Assembly (NCBI RefSeq): GCF_014489115.1
Contig: NZ_JACTAH010000001.1
Coordinates: 1,240,001-1,304,000 of the forward strand
Source: Thauera sedimentorum
GTDB lineage: Bacteria; Pseudomonadota; Gammaproteobacteria; Burkholderiales; Rhodocyclaceae
Length of the DNA: 64,000 nucleotides
Reading direction: 5' to 3'
This document shows positions 45,321 to 55,020 of the stretch, piece after piece (within the stretch, counting starts at the first letter, position 1; the number at the start of each line of letters is the position of its first letter). The notes under the pieces are model-generated. The model did no database searches. It had not been told where the DNA came from and was given only the letters and a program-made list of their open reading frames with translations. The position numbers and the translations under genes were made by a program.

Positions 45321-46381
45321 GACATTTCGATCTTGCGCAGGGCCGCGGTGTTGGCGGTGCGGATCTCCGAGTATCGGTCCTCGCGCGCGGCCCACATGCG
45401 GGCGATGGCCGCGTCCAGCGTGGCGTCGTCGGCACCGCTGCGCAGCAGGCTGCGCAGGTCGTGGCCCTGCTGGGCGAACAGACAGGTGTAGAGCTTGCCT
45501 TCGGTGGACAGGCGGATGCGGGTGCAGGTGGAACAGAAGGCCTGGGTCACCGAGGAGATCACGCCGATCTCGCCCGCGCCGTCCGTGTAGCGCCAGCGCT
45601 CGGCCACCTCGCCCTCGTAGTTGGGGTCGACCGGCTCCAGTGGAAAGACCTGGTTGATGCGCTCGACCACTTCGCGCGAGGGCAGCACCTCGTCCATCTT
45701 CCAGCCGTTCGAGGCGCCCACGTCCATGAACTCGATGAAGCGCAGGATGTGGCCGCTGCCGCGGAAGTGGCGGGCGAGTTCGACGATGCCGTGATCGTTG
45801 GTGCCGCGCTTGATGACGGTGTTCACCTTGATCGGCGCTAGCCCCGCGGCCTGCGCGGCGGCAATGCCTTCGAGCACGCGCTCGACCGGGAAGTCGGCGT
45901 CGTTCATGCGCCGGAAGGTGGCGTCGTCCAGCGAATCGAGGCTGATCGTCACCCGGTGCAGGCCGGCGTCGGCCAGCGGGCGGGCGAGCTTGGGCAGCAG
46001 CACGCCGTTGGTGGTCAGGGTGAGCTCGACGCCGTCGAGTTCGGCCAGCATGCCGACCAGGCGCTCGATGTTCTTGCGCAGCAGCGGCTCGCCGCCGGTG
46101 ATGCGGATCTTTTTCACCCCGCGGGCGACGAACAGGCGCGCCACGCGGACGATCTCCTCGAAGCTGAGCAGGTCGCGGCGGGGCAGGAAGGGGTAGTCCT
46201 TGTCGAACACTTCGCGCGGCATGCAATAGATGCAGCGGAAGTTGCAGCGGTCGGTCACCGAGATGCGCAGGTCGTGCACCTGGCGCCCGCGGCGGTCGCT
46301 CAGCGCAGCGCCGGGCGGCGGCAGCGGGCCCGCGGCGGGGGCGGACTCGAGGCCCGCCTGCTGGATGGGGATGACCTTCAT
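45305..46381 (-). CDS. moaA: GTP 3',8-cyclase MoaA (molybdenum cofactor)
   Basis: A 358-residue radical SAM enzyme. The N-terminal cluster motif is CNFRCIYC (Cys46, 50, 53), and the C-terminal cluster motif [10 protein letters not shown] then TCLF binds the second iron-sulfur cluster. The chain ends in a Gly-Gly pair, needed for activity in the family. MoaA converts GTP to 3',8-cyclo-7,8-dihydro-GTP, the first step of molybdopterin synthesis, and so supports nitrate reductase in denitrifiers. Other moa genes are not adjacent. The N-terminal ~30 residues are variable. Confidence 0.95.
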   Translation of the reverse strand: MKVIPIQQAGLESAPAAGPLPPPGAALSDRRGRQVHDLRISVTDRCNFRCIYCMPREVFDKDYPFLPRRDLLSFEEIVRVARLFVARGVKKIRITGGEPLLRKNIERLVGMLAELDGVELTLTTNGVLLPKLARPLADAGLHRVTISLDSLDDATFRRMNDADFPVERVLEGIAAAQAAGLAPIKVNTVIKRGTNDHGIVELARHFRGSGHILRFIEFMDVGASNGWKMDEVLPSREVVERINQVFPLEPVDPNYEGEVAERWRYTDGAGEIGVISSVTQAFCSTCTRIRLSTEGKLYTCLFAQQGHDLRSLLRSGADDATLDAAIARMWAAREDRYSEIRTANTAALRKIEMSYIGG

Positions 46382-46491
46382 CTGCGGACGATGTGGGGAA
46401 AGTGGCGCGGTTTATCGAAGAGTGGGCCGCGGCGCCTGCGGCCTGCCCCGATTATCGGCACGCGGCCCCGGCAAGGCAAGCTGCCGGGCGT

Positions 46492-48129
46492 TCAGCCACG
46501 GCGTGCGCCGGAGGAGACGCCGGCCAGCCGGCGGAACTCGTCGCCGAGATGGCGGATCATGTGGCGGAACTGCGCGTAATGGTGCTCGGCGGGTGCGTCC
46601 GATCCGTTGCCGCGATCGGCCCACATCACCCCGAGCGGGCGCTCCGCCGCCTGCAGGCTGCCCACCAGGAAACCGCCTGTGGGTGCCAGCGGGGCGAGGG
46701 CCGGCGGAAGCTGCCGGCGCGCCACCGGCACGCGGGCGGCGGCGACATGCAGGGCGCTGCCGGGGCGCTGGTAGAGACGGGCCAGCAGATTGTCGTCGGC
46801 CGAAGACCCTGCCAGGCTGCGTGCTGGCGGCGCAGGATCGAAACCGTGGGCGAAACAGCACACCAGGCGGTCGGCGTTCGAGGCCTTGAGCATCAGCAGG
46901 CAGCGGCGCAGGCCGATGCCTTGCTCCAGCGTGCGCACCAGGGCCGCCATGAAGCTGCGCAGGTCGCGGTGGGCGCCCGCGCGGCAGTCGCGCACGAAGG
47001 CGTCCACGATGGCCGGGTCGGCCGCGGGCGCTTCCGCGCGTCGTGCGGGCGCGGCGGGAGTCAGGTCGCTGAACAGGTCGACGTCCGGTGGGCGTGCTGC
47101 CGCCGCCCGTGCCGGAGCAGCCGGTTCGTGCGACGGACCGGCCCGGCGTGCGGCAGCGACCCGCAAGGCGGCAGGCGTGTGGCGGACCGCCGGCGGCCAG
47201 AACAGCTGCTGGGCCGGGGTGAACACACGCCCGCCCAGCACGGGGGCGCGACTGGCGCGCACCGCCACCTGGTGCGCGTCGGCGATCACCCGGTCGAGCG
47301 GCTGGTGCAGCAGGGCGGACGCCGCGCGCATCAGGGCCAGGGTGCGCCGGCTGTACCAGCCGTCGCAGGCGCTCCAGGCGAGCAGATGGGCGAGCACGGC
47401 GAGCATGGTGCGCGAGCGCAGCCGGCGGGAGAGGTCGGTGGGCAGGGCCGGTGCGATGCTGCCGGTCCACGCGTGGTGGGCGGCCTCGGCCAGCAGCCGC
47501 GGGTCCGGGGTCATGGCCTCGGTCAGCAGCGGGTCCGTGCTGAGTCCGGCGGCTGCCAGCAGCGCGCCGTTGAGCGCGTTGGTGTCGCAGCCGAGCAGTT
47601 CGCGTTCCACGCAGGCGCGATGCTCGCCGGCGCGGGCGCGGCGTTCGATCTGCAGATGCACTTCCGGCGCGGCCAGCGGCAGCTTCCAGCGCGCGAGTCC
47701 GAGGATCATCGCCACCCACTGCAGGTACTCGCCGCTGCCGCCGGGGTTGGCGCGGTCCCAGTGCTCGACCAGGGCAGCCGCGAGGCGGCTGGTGGACATC
47801 GCCTGCAATGCGCCCCGATGGGCCGGCCGTTCGTCGCTGAACAGGCGGTTCATGCGGGTGCGGGCGAGTTGCTGGACGCGGTCGATGCCGAGCACGCTGA
47901 GCGCGTGCTGCAGGCCCTGGACCTCGCCCTGCAGGCGGGGCAGACGGGCCGCCATGAGAATGGTGTCGAGCGCCAGCGGGGGTTCGGCGAGCAGCAGGCG
48001 GCCGAGTTGCTGCAGGGACAGGGCCGGTTGCAGCAGCGCAGCGCGCCCGGCCTCGTCGCCCAGTACCGGCAGCTGGACCTGCGCGAGCAGGTCGCGCCAG
48101 AAGGCCAGTCCGCCGGACGGGGCGCTCAT
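46492..48129 (-). CDS. HDOD-like and GAF-domain signalling protein
   Basis: A 545-residue protein. The N-terminal half (about 10-300) is an HDOD-like helical domain lacking a functional HD metal site (LLLAEPPLALDTILMAARLP, HALSVLGIDRVQQLARTRM). An Ala/Pro-rich linker (about 315-375) leads to a GAF-like domain (about 385-535). Such proteins are signalling adaptors, often in motility, biofilm or stress responses. It begins 3 bp after the serB stop, so it is co-transcribed with aroG and serB, an unusual partnership. Confidence 0.68.
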   Translation of the reverse strand: MSAPSGGLAFWRDLLAQVQLPVLGDEAGRAALLQPALSLQQLGRLLLAEPPLALDTILMAARLPRLQGEVQGLQHALSVLGIDRVQQLARTRMNRLFSDERPAHRGALQAMSTSRLAAALVEHWDRANPGGSGEYLQWVAMILGLARWKLPLAAPEVHLQIERRARAGEHRACVERELLGCDTNALNGALLAAAGLSTDPLLTEAMTPDPRLLAEAAHHAWTGSIAPALPTDLSRRLRSRTMLAVLAHLLAWSACDGWYSRRTLALMRAASALLHQPLDRVIADAHQVAVRASRAPVLGGRVFTPAQQLFWPPAVRHTPAALRVAAARRAGPSHEPAAPARAAAARPPDVDLFSDLTPAAPARRAEAPAADPAIVDAFVRDCRAGAHRDLRSFMAALVRTLEQGIGLRRCLLMLKASNADRLVCCFAHGFDPAPPARSLAGSSADDNLLARLYQRPGSALHVAAARVPVARRQLPPALAPLAPTGGFLVGSLQAAERPLGVMWADRGNGSDAPAEHHYAQFRHMIRHLGDEFRRLAGVSSGARRG

Positions 48130-48132
48130 CTC

Positions 48133-48963
48133 TCAGTCCAGGACGTTGAGGATGCCGTCCAGGCCGCTGTGGTCCAGGCAGCAGTCGGCCACTTCGCGCA
48201 GCACCGGCTTGGCGCGGAAGGCCACGCCGAAGCCGGCTTCGCGCAGCATGGGAATGTCGTTCGCACCGTCGCCCGCGGCGATGGTCTGTTCGGCGCGCAG
48301 TCCGCGCGTCTCGCGGGCGCGCACCAGGTGGGCGGCCTTGGCTGCGGCGTCGATCACCGGGCCGGTGACCCGCCCGGTCAGGCGGCCGTCGCTCACTTCC
48401 AGTTCGTTCGCCCAGGCTTCGTCGAAGCCCAGGCGCTGCTTGAGGCGTTCGGTGAAATAGGTGAAGCCGCCGGACACCAGCACGGTGTAGATGCCGGCCT
48501 GCTTGAGCCCGCGCAGCAGGCGCTCGGCGCCGGGGTTGAGCGCCAGGCGTTCTTCATACACCTCGGCCAGGGCCTCGACCCGCAGGCCGGCGAGCAGGCT
48601 GACGCGGCGGGTGAGCGATTCGCGGAAATCGATCTCGCCACGCATCGCCGCCTCGGTGATCTCCGCGACCTCGTGCTTGAGGCCCTGGAGGTCGGCGATC
48701 TCGTCGATGCACTCGATGTCGATCAGGGTCGAGTCCATGTCGGTGACGAAGAGGCCGAAATCGCCCAGGCGCCGCCCCTTGGGTGTCCAGGCGAAATCAA
48801 GCGCGGCGCGCGCGCAGACCGCCGCGACCTCGCCGTGGGCCTGGGCATCGACCAGGCGGAAGGCGGTGGGCGTGATCTGCACGATGCTGCTCGCGCCGGT
48901 CAGGCAGGCGAGCGTCTTCAGGACGTTGGAGTCGACCTCCGGACCCTGTACGACCAGGTTCAT
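48133..48963 (-). CDS. serB: Phosphoserine phosphatase
   Basis: A 276-residue HAD-superfamily enzyme. The nucleophile motif is DMDSTL, motif II lies in LVSGGFT, and motif III is GDGANDIPML. The N-terminal ~85 residues form the ACT-like domain of SerB. It removes phosphate from phosphoserine in the last step of serine synthesis. The ATG overlaps the aroG stop (ATGA), so the two are coupled. Confidence 0.95.
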   Translation of the reverse strand: MNLVVQGPEVDSNVLKTLACLTGASSIVQITPTAFRLVDAQAHGEVAAVCARAALDFAWTPKGRRLGDFGLFVTDMDSTLIDIECIDEIADLQGLKHEVAEITEAAMRGEIDFRESLTRRVSLLAGLRVEALAEVYEERLALNPGAERLLRGLKQAGIYTVLVSGGFTYFTERLKQRLGFDEAWANELEVSDGRLTGRVTGPVIDAAAKAAHLVRARETRGLRAEQTIAAGDGANDIPMLREAGFGVAFRAKPVLREVADCCLDHSGLDGILNVLD

Positions 48964-50039
48964 GCAGGCACACCCCGGTTGGCCAGCGCTTCGCGCAGCA
49001 CCCCGGCGGCGTTGCGGATCATCTCGTCGGTGGTATCCCAGCCGACGCAGGCGTCGGTAACCGAACAGCCGTACTTGAGCTGCGAGAGATCGGCCGGAAT
49101 CGACTGGTTGCCGGCCTCGATGAAGCTCTCGATCATCAGGCCGACCACCGAGCGGTTGCCCTCGCGGATCTGGTGGATCACGTCCTTCATCACCAGGGGC
49201 TGGAATTCGGCCTTCTTCCACGAGTTGGCGTGCGAGCAGTCCACCACGATGTTCACCGGCAGCTTGGCCTTGGCCAGCGCCTGTTCGGCAAGCGAGATCG
49301 ACACGGTGTCGTAGTTGGGGCGGCCGCCGCCGCCGCGCAGCACCACGTGGCCCAGGCGGTTGCCGCGGGTGCGCAGGATGGCCGACTGGCCCTTGCCGCT
49401 GATGCCCAGGAAGCTGTGCGGACGCGAGGCCGAGATGATGGCGTTGATCGCCACGTCCAGGTCGCCGTCGGTGGCGTTCTTGAAACCCACCGGGGTGGAC
49501 AGGCCGGAGGACATCTCGCGGTGGGTCTGCGATTCGGAGGTGCGCGCGCCGATGGCGGTCCAGCTGATCAGGTCGCCGTAGTACTGCGGAGCGATCGGGT
49601 CCAGTGCCTCGGTGGCGGTGGGCAGGCCGATCTCGCACACGTCCATCAGGAAGCGGCGCGCCTTCTCCATGCCCTCGTCGATGCGGAAGGAGTCGTCCAT
49701 GTAGGGATCGTTGATGAAGCCCTTCCAGCCGGTGGCGGTGCGCGGCTTCTCGAAATACACCCGCATCACCAGCACCATGGTGTCGGCGACCTCGTCGGCG
49801 AGCTTCTTCAGCCGGCGGGCGTAGTCCAGGCCGGCGACGGGGTCGTGGATGGAGCAGGGGCCGACCACCACGAACAGGCGCTTGTCCTTGCGGTCGAGGA
49901 TGTCGGCGAGCGCGCGGCGTCCGGCCAGCACGCTGGCGGCGGCACGCTCGGTGAGCGGCACGCGGGCCTTGATCTCTTCCGGCGACGGCATGTGGTCGAC
50001 GGCGACGATGTTGAGGTTTTCGGTCTGGGCGACAGACAT
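48960..50039 (-). CDS. aroG: 3-deoxy-7-phosphoheptulonate synthase (DAHP synthase, class I)
   Basis: A 359-residue type I DAHP synthase with VVVGPCSIHDP, KGFINDP, GARTSESQTHRE and VDCSHANS, the residues for PEP, erythrose-4-phosphate and metal binding. The ATG at 50039 has GGAG upstream; a longer open frame upstream has no homology. TACAAT (50071-50076, minus strand) is a plausible -10. It starts the shikimate pathway. Which aromatic amino acid inhibits it cannot be told, so aroG is used loosely for aroF/G/H. Confidence 0.92.
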   Translation of the reverse strand: MSVAQTENLNIVAVDHMPSPEEIKARVPLTERAAASVLAGRRALADILDRKDKRLFVVVGPCSIHDPVAGLDYARRLKKLADEVADTMVLVMRVYFEKPRTATGWKGFINDPYMDDSFRIDEGMEKARRFLMDVCEIGLPTATEALDPIAPQYYGDLISWTAIGARTSESQTHREMSSGLSTPVGFKNATDGDLDVAINAIISASRPHSFLGISGKGQSAILRTRGNRLGHVVLRGGGGRPNYDTVSISLAEQALAKAKLPVNIVVDCSHANSWKKAEFQPLVMKDVIHQIREGNRSVVGLMIESFIEAGNQSIPADLSQLKYGCSVTDACVGWDTTDEMIRNAAGVLREALANRGVPA

Positions 50040-50209
50040 GGCACGCTCCGCGGTGCAGCAAAGAAGGCGGATTGTAACCCGAACGCCTTGCGCGACGCAG
50101 TCGCCCATGGATGCTGCGCTGCGCCGCCGCAACCGCCGGGCAGGCTGCGCCGCGACCGCGCATTGCTGCGATAATGCGCCCCCGAAGACGGATTTCCCCC
50201 AGGCTGCAC

Positions 50210-51127
50210 ATGTCCATCCAATGGTTCCCCGGTCACATGACCTCGGCGCGCAAGAAGGCCGCCGAGACCATGGCGCGTACCGATCTGGTGATCGAGGTGC
50301 TCGACGCCCGCATCCCCGAGGCCAGCTGCAACCCGATGATCCGCGAGCTGCGCGAGTTCCGTCAGCGCCCCTGCCTGAAGATCCTCAACAAGACCGACCT
50401 CGCCGACCCTGAGGCGACCCGTGCCTGGCTGGCCCACTACGAGCGTCAGCCCGGGGTGAAGGCGGTGGCGCTCTCCTGCAAGAAGCCGGGCGACGTCGCC
50501 CGTATCCCGAAGCTCGCGCAGGCGCTGGCGCCGCACCGCAACGACGGCACCAAGCAGCTGCGCCTGATGATCATGGGCATCCCCAACGTCGGCAAATCCA
50601 CGCTGATGAACGCGCTGCTCAACCGCCGGGTGGCCAAGGTGGGCGACGAGCCGGCGGTGACCAAGTCGCAGCAGACCTTCGACCTCGGCGGCCACATGAC
50701 GGTGACCGACACGCCAGGGATGATGTGGCCGAAGATCGCCCACGACTCCGACGGCTTCATGCTCGCCGCCTGCCATGCGATCGGCCGCAACGCGGTGATC
50801 GACGAGCAGGTCGCAGCCTTTCTCGGAGACATCCTGCTGGCGCGCTACCCGGGCGAACTCGCCGCGCGCTACAAGTTCAAGACCCAGCCCGCCGACGGCC
50901 ACGCGGTGGTGGAAGAGGTGGCACGCCGGCGCGGCTGCCTGATCAAGGGCGGCGGACTGGACCTGGAGAAGGCCGCCGGCCTGCTGCTGACCGACTTCCG
51001 TGCCGGGGCGATCGGGCGGATCAGCCTGGAGACGCCGGACACGCGTGCGCAGATGCTCGCCGCCGCGCGGCAGGCGCCTGCCGCCGCCCCCGATGAACAG
51101 GCCCGCGAGGAGGACGCAGATGAGTGA
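50210..51127 (+). CDS. rbgA: Ribosome biogenesis GTPase YlqF/RbgA
   Basis: A 305-residue circularly permuted GTPase. The G4 motif NKTDL comes before the G1 motif GIPNVGKST, and DTPGM is G3. The N-terminus IQWFPGHMTSARKKA is the family signature. RbgA acts in assembly of the 50S subunit. Promoter element GATAAT at 50170-50175 lies in the 170-bp divergent region with aroG. The C-terminal ~15 residues are Ala/Asp/Glu-rich. It overlaps slyX by 8 bp. Confidence 0.92.
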   Translation: MSIQWFPGHMTSARKKAAETMARTDLVIEVLDARIPEASCNPMIRELREFRQRPCLKILNKTDLADPEATRAWLAHYERQPGVKAVALSCKKPGDVARIPKLAQALAPHRNDGTKQLRLMIMGIPNVGKSTLMNALLNRRVAKVGDEPAVTKSQQTFDLGGHMTVTDTPGMMWPKIAHDSDGFMLAACHAIGRNAVIDEQVAAFLGDILLARYPGELAARYKFKTQPADGHAVVEEVARRRGCLIKGGGLDLEKAAGLLLTDFRAGAIGRISLETPDTRAQMLAAARQAPAAAPDEQAREEDADE

Positions 51128-51341
51128 ACCGGATGCCGTCGACGCCCGTCTGGTCGAACTGGAGAGCAAGCTCGCCTTTGCCGAGGATCTGCTCGAAACC
51201 CTCAACATGACGGTCTTCCGCCAGCAGCGCGAGATCGAACGTCTGCAGAAGCAGTTGCTGCATCTGGGCGAACAAATGCGCAACGTCGCCACGCCCGGCC
51301 AGCCGACCAGCCTGCGCGACGAAATTCCGCCTCACTACTGA
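51120..51341 (+). CDS. slyX: SlyX-family coiled-coil protein
   Basis: A 73-residue protein of the SlyX family, with a heptad-rich coiled coil (residues 9-52) and the conserved C-terminal RDEIPPHY. The role is unknown; it was named from its position near slyD. The ATG at 51120 overlaps the rbgA end, implying translational coupling. Confidence 0.88.
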   Translation: MSEPDAVDARLVELESKLAFAEDLLETLNMTVFRQQREIERLQKQLLHLGEQMRNVATPGQPTSLRDEIPPHY

Positions 51342-52033
51342 GCCGGCGGCGCTTCCCCTGCCGCGGCGTCCTGCCGTGTTGCCAGCAGCGGGGCGCGCAG
51401 GCGCTCGAAATCGCGCGGCGCCACGTACTGCAGCAACTCCTTGCCGTCGGGGTCCAGGGTGATGCCCAGGCCGAGCGCCGGGTAGAGGAAGTGTTCCTGC
51501 TGGCCGGCACCCTTGAAGCGCTCGGCCGGTTCGCCGAAGCGCTCCAGGATGGTGGGCGCATCCAGGTTGGCAGTGGGGATGAAGCCCAGCGCGGCGATCG
51601 GCGCCGCCAGCGCGGCGGGCAGGTCCTCCGGGTGCAGGGTGGCCTTGCGGGTGGTGCTCTCCATGAACTCGGTCTTCACCGCGCGCTCGCGCATGGCGGC
51701 GATCAGCTGCGCCGGCAGGTCGGCGGTGACCACCAGGCGGCCGGTGATGAAACCGGCCTTGGTGCTGCCGTTGTAGCCTTCCAGCGAACTCTTGCCGTCC
51801 TTGGGGGTGACGATGGCGATCTCCAGTTCCTCGCCGTAGCGCGCCCGCGCATCGCCCAGGGTGTTCGCACCCAGCGTGAAGCCCAGCGCCCGCGCGGTAC
51901 CGTCGTCGGCCACCTCGATCTGCCAGGGCAGGTCGCCGAGTTGCGGGTCGCGGGTCTCGACGAAGGGCATGTAGATGAAGGGCGCGATGATGACGATGGC
52001 GACGGCGACGAGGATTAGCGGAATCGGTTTCAT
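51335..52033 (-). CDS. Conserved hypothetical membrane-anchored protein
   Basis: A 232-residue protein with an N-terminal hydrophobic helix (about 4-24, KPIPLILVAVAIVIIAPFIY) that is probably an uncleaved anchor. A mixed alpha/beta extracytoplasmic domain follows (GFTLGANTLGDARARYG). The body resembles conserved proteobacterial proteins of unknown function. It is downstream of rlhA on the same strand, 38 bp away, and its last bases overlap slyX convergently. Confidence 0.7.
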   Translation of the reverse strand: MKPIPLILVAVAIVIIAPFIYMPFVETRDPQLGDLPWQIEVADDGTARALGFTLGANTLGDARARYGEELEIAIVTPKDGKSSLEGYNGSTKAGFITGRLVVTADLPAQLIAAMRERAVKTEFMESTTRKATLHPEDLPAALAAPIAALGFIPTANLDAPTILERFGEPAERFKGAGQQEHFLYPALGLGITLDPDGKELLQYVAPRDFERLRAPLLATRQDAAAGEAPPAQ

Positions 52034-52071
52034 CCGGGGGCGGGGCTCCGTGGGGAATCGTTGGTGGGCGC

Positions 52072-54063
52072 TCAGGCGCCCGGGCGGGTGCGGTAGAACT
52101 GCAGCGGCGTGGCTTCTGCCTGCTTGAGCACGTTCTTCTTGATACGCCCGACCACATGCATCTCGCAGGGCTTGCAGTCGAAGCGCAGGGTGAGGCGTTC
52201 GCTGCCGTTGACCAGCACCAGCGGCTCGGCGCGGATGGTGCCGGCCACCCCGGTGACCCCGGCGGTCTGCTTGGGACACAGGCTCAGGCTGTAGCGCACG
52301 CAGTGCTTGGTGATCATCAGGCTGGCTTCGCCCAGCTCCTCGTGGCTCTCGTAGGCCGCTTCGATCACCTTCACGCCGTGGCGGGCGTAGAAGTCGCGCG
52401 CCTTGTGGTTGAAGACGTTGGCCAGATAGCTGAGGCTGTCTTCCGGGTAAGGCACCGGCGGCTCCACCGCGGCGGCACGCGGCAGGCGCTGCCAGGCCGC
52501 GGCGCGGGCGGCCTCAATCCGCTCGACGGCCTCGCGGCGCAAGGCGTTTACCGCCGCAGCGGGCAGGAACCAGGCGCGGGCGAGAGCGATGTCGATCCGT
52601 TCCGCGGAGAAGATGGTGTTGCCCAGCTTGGCGAGTTGTTCGCGCAGCGCGGCTTCGGCACGGGCCGGGTCCTTGGCGGGCTCGAAGGGCTGCGCCAGGG
52701 TGGCGCTGGCGCAGTAGTCATCCTCGTCCTGCACGGTGAGCGACAGCCCGTCGGCGCATTCGCGCAAGCTCATCCACAGGCCGATGCGGCGCTCGGCGGA
52801 TTTCTTCTCCAGCAGGCGGTCCCAGGCCATGTCGGTGTTGCGCGAGATCTCGGTGCCGGCGCGCAGGTCCTTGAGGCGCGCCATGCCGTCGGCCGGCCAC
52901 ACGCGCCAGAGCGCCAGCCGCGGTTCGGAAGCGGCTTGCGCCAGGCGCTCGACCTTGTTGGCGCGAAAACCCACCAGGTTGCGCTGCAGGTCGAAGTAGG
53001 TGAGGCCGTCGCCGTTGGCCAGCTGCGCCTCGCTCTCCAGCTCGAAGCTGTCGCGCGCCGTGGCCAGCACGTGGCCCAGCGGCAGGCCGGCCCAGGTGGG
53101 TGCGTCGAAGGCGCCGATGTCCGCCTTGCGGCCATTGACGAAGTAGTCGGTGGCGCCGCGGTTGTAATTGCGCTGCGGGTCGGGGGTGAAGCCGTAGCTG
53201 CAGCGTCCGCTGGAAGCGCGCGCCAGATCGGGGCGGGCGTCGAGAACTTCGTCGAGCAGCAGGCGGTAGTGGGCGGTGATGTTCTTCACATAGCCCATGT
53301 CCTTGTAGCGCCCCTCGATCTTGAAGCTGCGCACGCCGGCATCGACCAGCGCGGCGAGGTTGGCCGACTGGTCGTTGTCCTTCATCGACAGCACGTGCTG
53401 CTGGTGGGCGACGATGCGGCCGGACTGGTCGGTGACGTTGTAGGGCAGGCGGCAGGCCTGCGAACAGTCGCCGCGGTTGGCGCTGCGCCCGGTGTGGGCG
53501 TGGCTGATGTAGCACTGGCCGCTGTAGGCCACGCACAGCGCGCCGTGGATGAAGAACTCGATCACGCAGCGCGCCGGGTCGGTGGCCGCGCGGATGGCAC
53601 GGATCTGTTCCAGGGTGAGTTCGCGCGCCAGCACGATCTGCGAGAAGCCGACGTCCTGCAGGAAGCGGGCCTTTTCCGGCGTGCGGATGTCGGTCTGCGT
53701 GCTGGCATGCAGCTGGATGGGCGGCAGGTCCAGCTCGAGCAGGCCCATGTCCTGCACGATCAGCGCGTCCACGCCCATGTCGTAGAGCGCCCAGGCGGTG
53801 CGCCGGGCGTCGTCCAGCTCGTCGTCGCGCAGGATGGTGTTCAGCGTGGCGAAGATGCGCGCGTCGAAGCGGTGGGCGTGGCGCACCAGGCGCTCGATGT
53901 CGGCCAGCTCGTTGCCGGCGCCGGCGCGCGCGCCGAAGGCCGGGCCGCCGATATACACCGCATCTGCGCCGTGATTGACCGCCTCGATGCCGATGTCGAC
54001 GTTGCGGGCGGGGGCGAGCAGTTCGAGCTGGGTGTCGGGAAAGCGGGGCTGCGGCGGCGTCAT
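52072..54063 (-). CDS. rlhA: U32-family 23S rRNA 5-hydroxycytidine synthase (RlhA)
   Basis: A 663-residue U32 peptidase-family protein, close to the length of E. coli RlhA (YdcP). It has LELLAPARNVDIGIEAVNHG at the N-terminus and the Cys-containing core EFFIHGALCVAYSGQCYIS then RGDCSQACRLPY, the residues likely to hold an iron-sulfur cluster. RlhA hydroxylates C2501 of 23S rRNA with prephenate-dependent chemistry. Start ATG at 54063; the open frame upstream is not conserved. Confidence 0.85.
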   Translation of the reverse strand: MTPPQPRFPDTQLELLAPARNVDIGIEAVNHGADAVYIGGPAFGARAGAGNELADIERLVRHAHRFDARIFATLNTILRDDELDDARRTAWALYDMGVDALIVQDMGLLELDLPPIQLHASTQTDIRTPEKARFLQDVGFSQIVLARELTLEQIRAIRAATDPARCVIEFFIHGALCVAYSGQCYISHAHTGRSANRGDCSQACRLPYNVTDQSGRIVAHQQHVLSMKDNDQSANLAALVDAGVRSFKIEGRYKDMGYVKNITAHYRLLLDEVLDARPDLARASSGRCSYGFTPDPQRNYNRGATDYFVNGRKADIGAFDAPTWAGLPLGHVLATARDSFELESEAQLANGDGLTYFDLQRNLVGFRANKVERLAQAASEPRLALWRVWPADGMARLKDLRAGTEISRNTDMAWDRLLEKKSAERRIGLWMSLRECADGLSLTVQDEDDYCASATLAQPFEPAKDPARAEAALREQLAKLGNTIFSAERIDIALARAWFLPAAAVNALRREAVERIEAARAAAWQRLPRAAAVEPPVPYPEDSLSYLANVFNHKARDFYARHGVKVIEAAYESHEELGEASLMITKHCVRYSLSLCPKQTAGVTGVAGTIRAEPLVLVNGSERLTLRFDCKPCEMHVVGRIKKNVLKQAEATPLQFYRTRPGA

Positions 54064-54180
54064 GGCAAGGGGCGGGTGAAGGCAGGGCGCAATGATACCG
54101 GTTCGCCCGCCTGCGGTGCCGCCCGCGGCGCGAGCGGCGTATCCTTGCGCTGTGCGCGACAAGGCAGGAGGAGAAGGCCG

Positions 54181-54570
54181 ATGGTCATCCGCGTGGTGCG
54201 CCTGGGCAGCCCCCGGGCGGCAGATGAAGGACTACGCCTCGGCACGGTGCGCCGCCCGCCGCGCGGCGTGCCCAAGACCGAGTTCGCCAGGCAGGACTGG
54301 TACGACCTGTGGTTTCCCAATCTCGCGCCCAGCGTGGACACGATGAAGATGGCCCAGGCGGCGGAAACGCCTGCGCAGTGGGCCGCCTTCGCCCGCAAGT
54401 ACCGCGCGGAGATGTCTGCGCCGCTGCCATCGCACGATCTCGACCTGCTCGCAGCCATGTCGCACCGGACCAATTTCTCGGTCGGCTGCTACTGTGCGGA
54501 CGAGGACCACTGCCATCGCTCCATCCTGCGCGCGCTGCTGGCGGAGCGCGGAGCGGCGGTCGAGGCGTAG
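54181..54570 (+). CDS. DUF488-family protein
   Basis: A 129-residue protein with the DUF488 pattern: VRLGSPRAADEGLRLGTVRR at the N-terminus and SVGCYCADEDHCHRS near the C-terminus, where Cys and His could bind a metal or take part in redox chemistry. AGGAGGAGAAGG precedes the ATG. Function is unknown. It stands alone, divergent from rlhA. Confidence 0.8.
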   Translation: MVIRVVRLGSPRAADEGLRLGTVRRPPRGVPKTEFARQDWYDLWFPNLAPSVDTMKMAQAAETPAQWAAFARKYRAEMSAPLPSHDLDLLAAMSHRTNFSVGCYCADEDHCHRSILRALLAERGAAVEA

Positions 54571-54610
54571 GCGTATCGGACGCAGCCGCTGTCCAGGCCG
54601 CCCCCGCGGA

Positions 54611-54856
54611 CTACCGCTCGTCCTCGTCGCGCCCGAACAGGGAGTAGTGTTCAGCGCGGCGCTCGCGCTCCTTCCAGGTGTCGGCCGATTCGGCTTCGTT
54701 CTCGTCGTGCATGACCTTGGTCAGCAGGGCCGCGACCAGGGACATCGCCGACAGGCAGAAGGCCATGATGCCGGCGGACGGGCCGGTGTAGAGCAGGGTG
54801 ACCATGGCCGGCAGCACGAAGGCGCCGGTGAGGAAGAAATCGGTCCAGGAAGGCAT
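54611..54856 (-). CDS. Small two-helix membrane protein
   Basis: An 81-residue protein with two hydrophobic segments (about 8-25 and 29-48) and a charged, Glu-rich C-terminal tail. AAGGAG lies before the ATG. No family assigned. The tail should face the cytoplasm. Confidence 0.6.
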   Translation of the reverse strand: MPSWTDFFLTGAFVLPAMVTLLYTGPSAGIMAFCLSAMSLVAALLTKVMHDENEAESADTWKERERRAEHYSLFGRDEDER

Positions 54857-55020
54857 GGCGGACTCCTTCAATGGATGAGGCGCCCGTGCCATGCTCGGCG
54901 GCTGGCCGGACGGGTGTGAGGGGACTGCGGGAAGCTCTTCCATCCTAGACCCCGGCAAGGGGCGCTGCAGGTCGATTTTCGGCAAGCCCGGGCACCCGGC
55001 CGGGCCAGGGGAGAAAGCGT

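Noticed and set aside
46393..49314. A 973-codon plus-strand frame opposite the HDOD-GAF and serB genes
   Set aside because: It crosses the boundary of two real genes and has no domain; GC-rich shadow.
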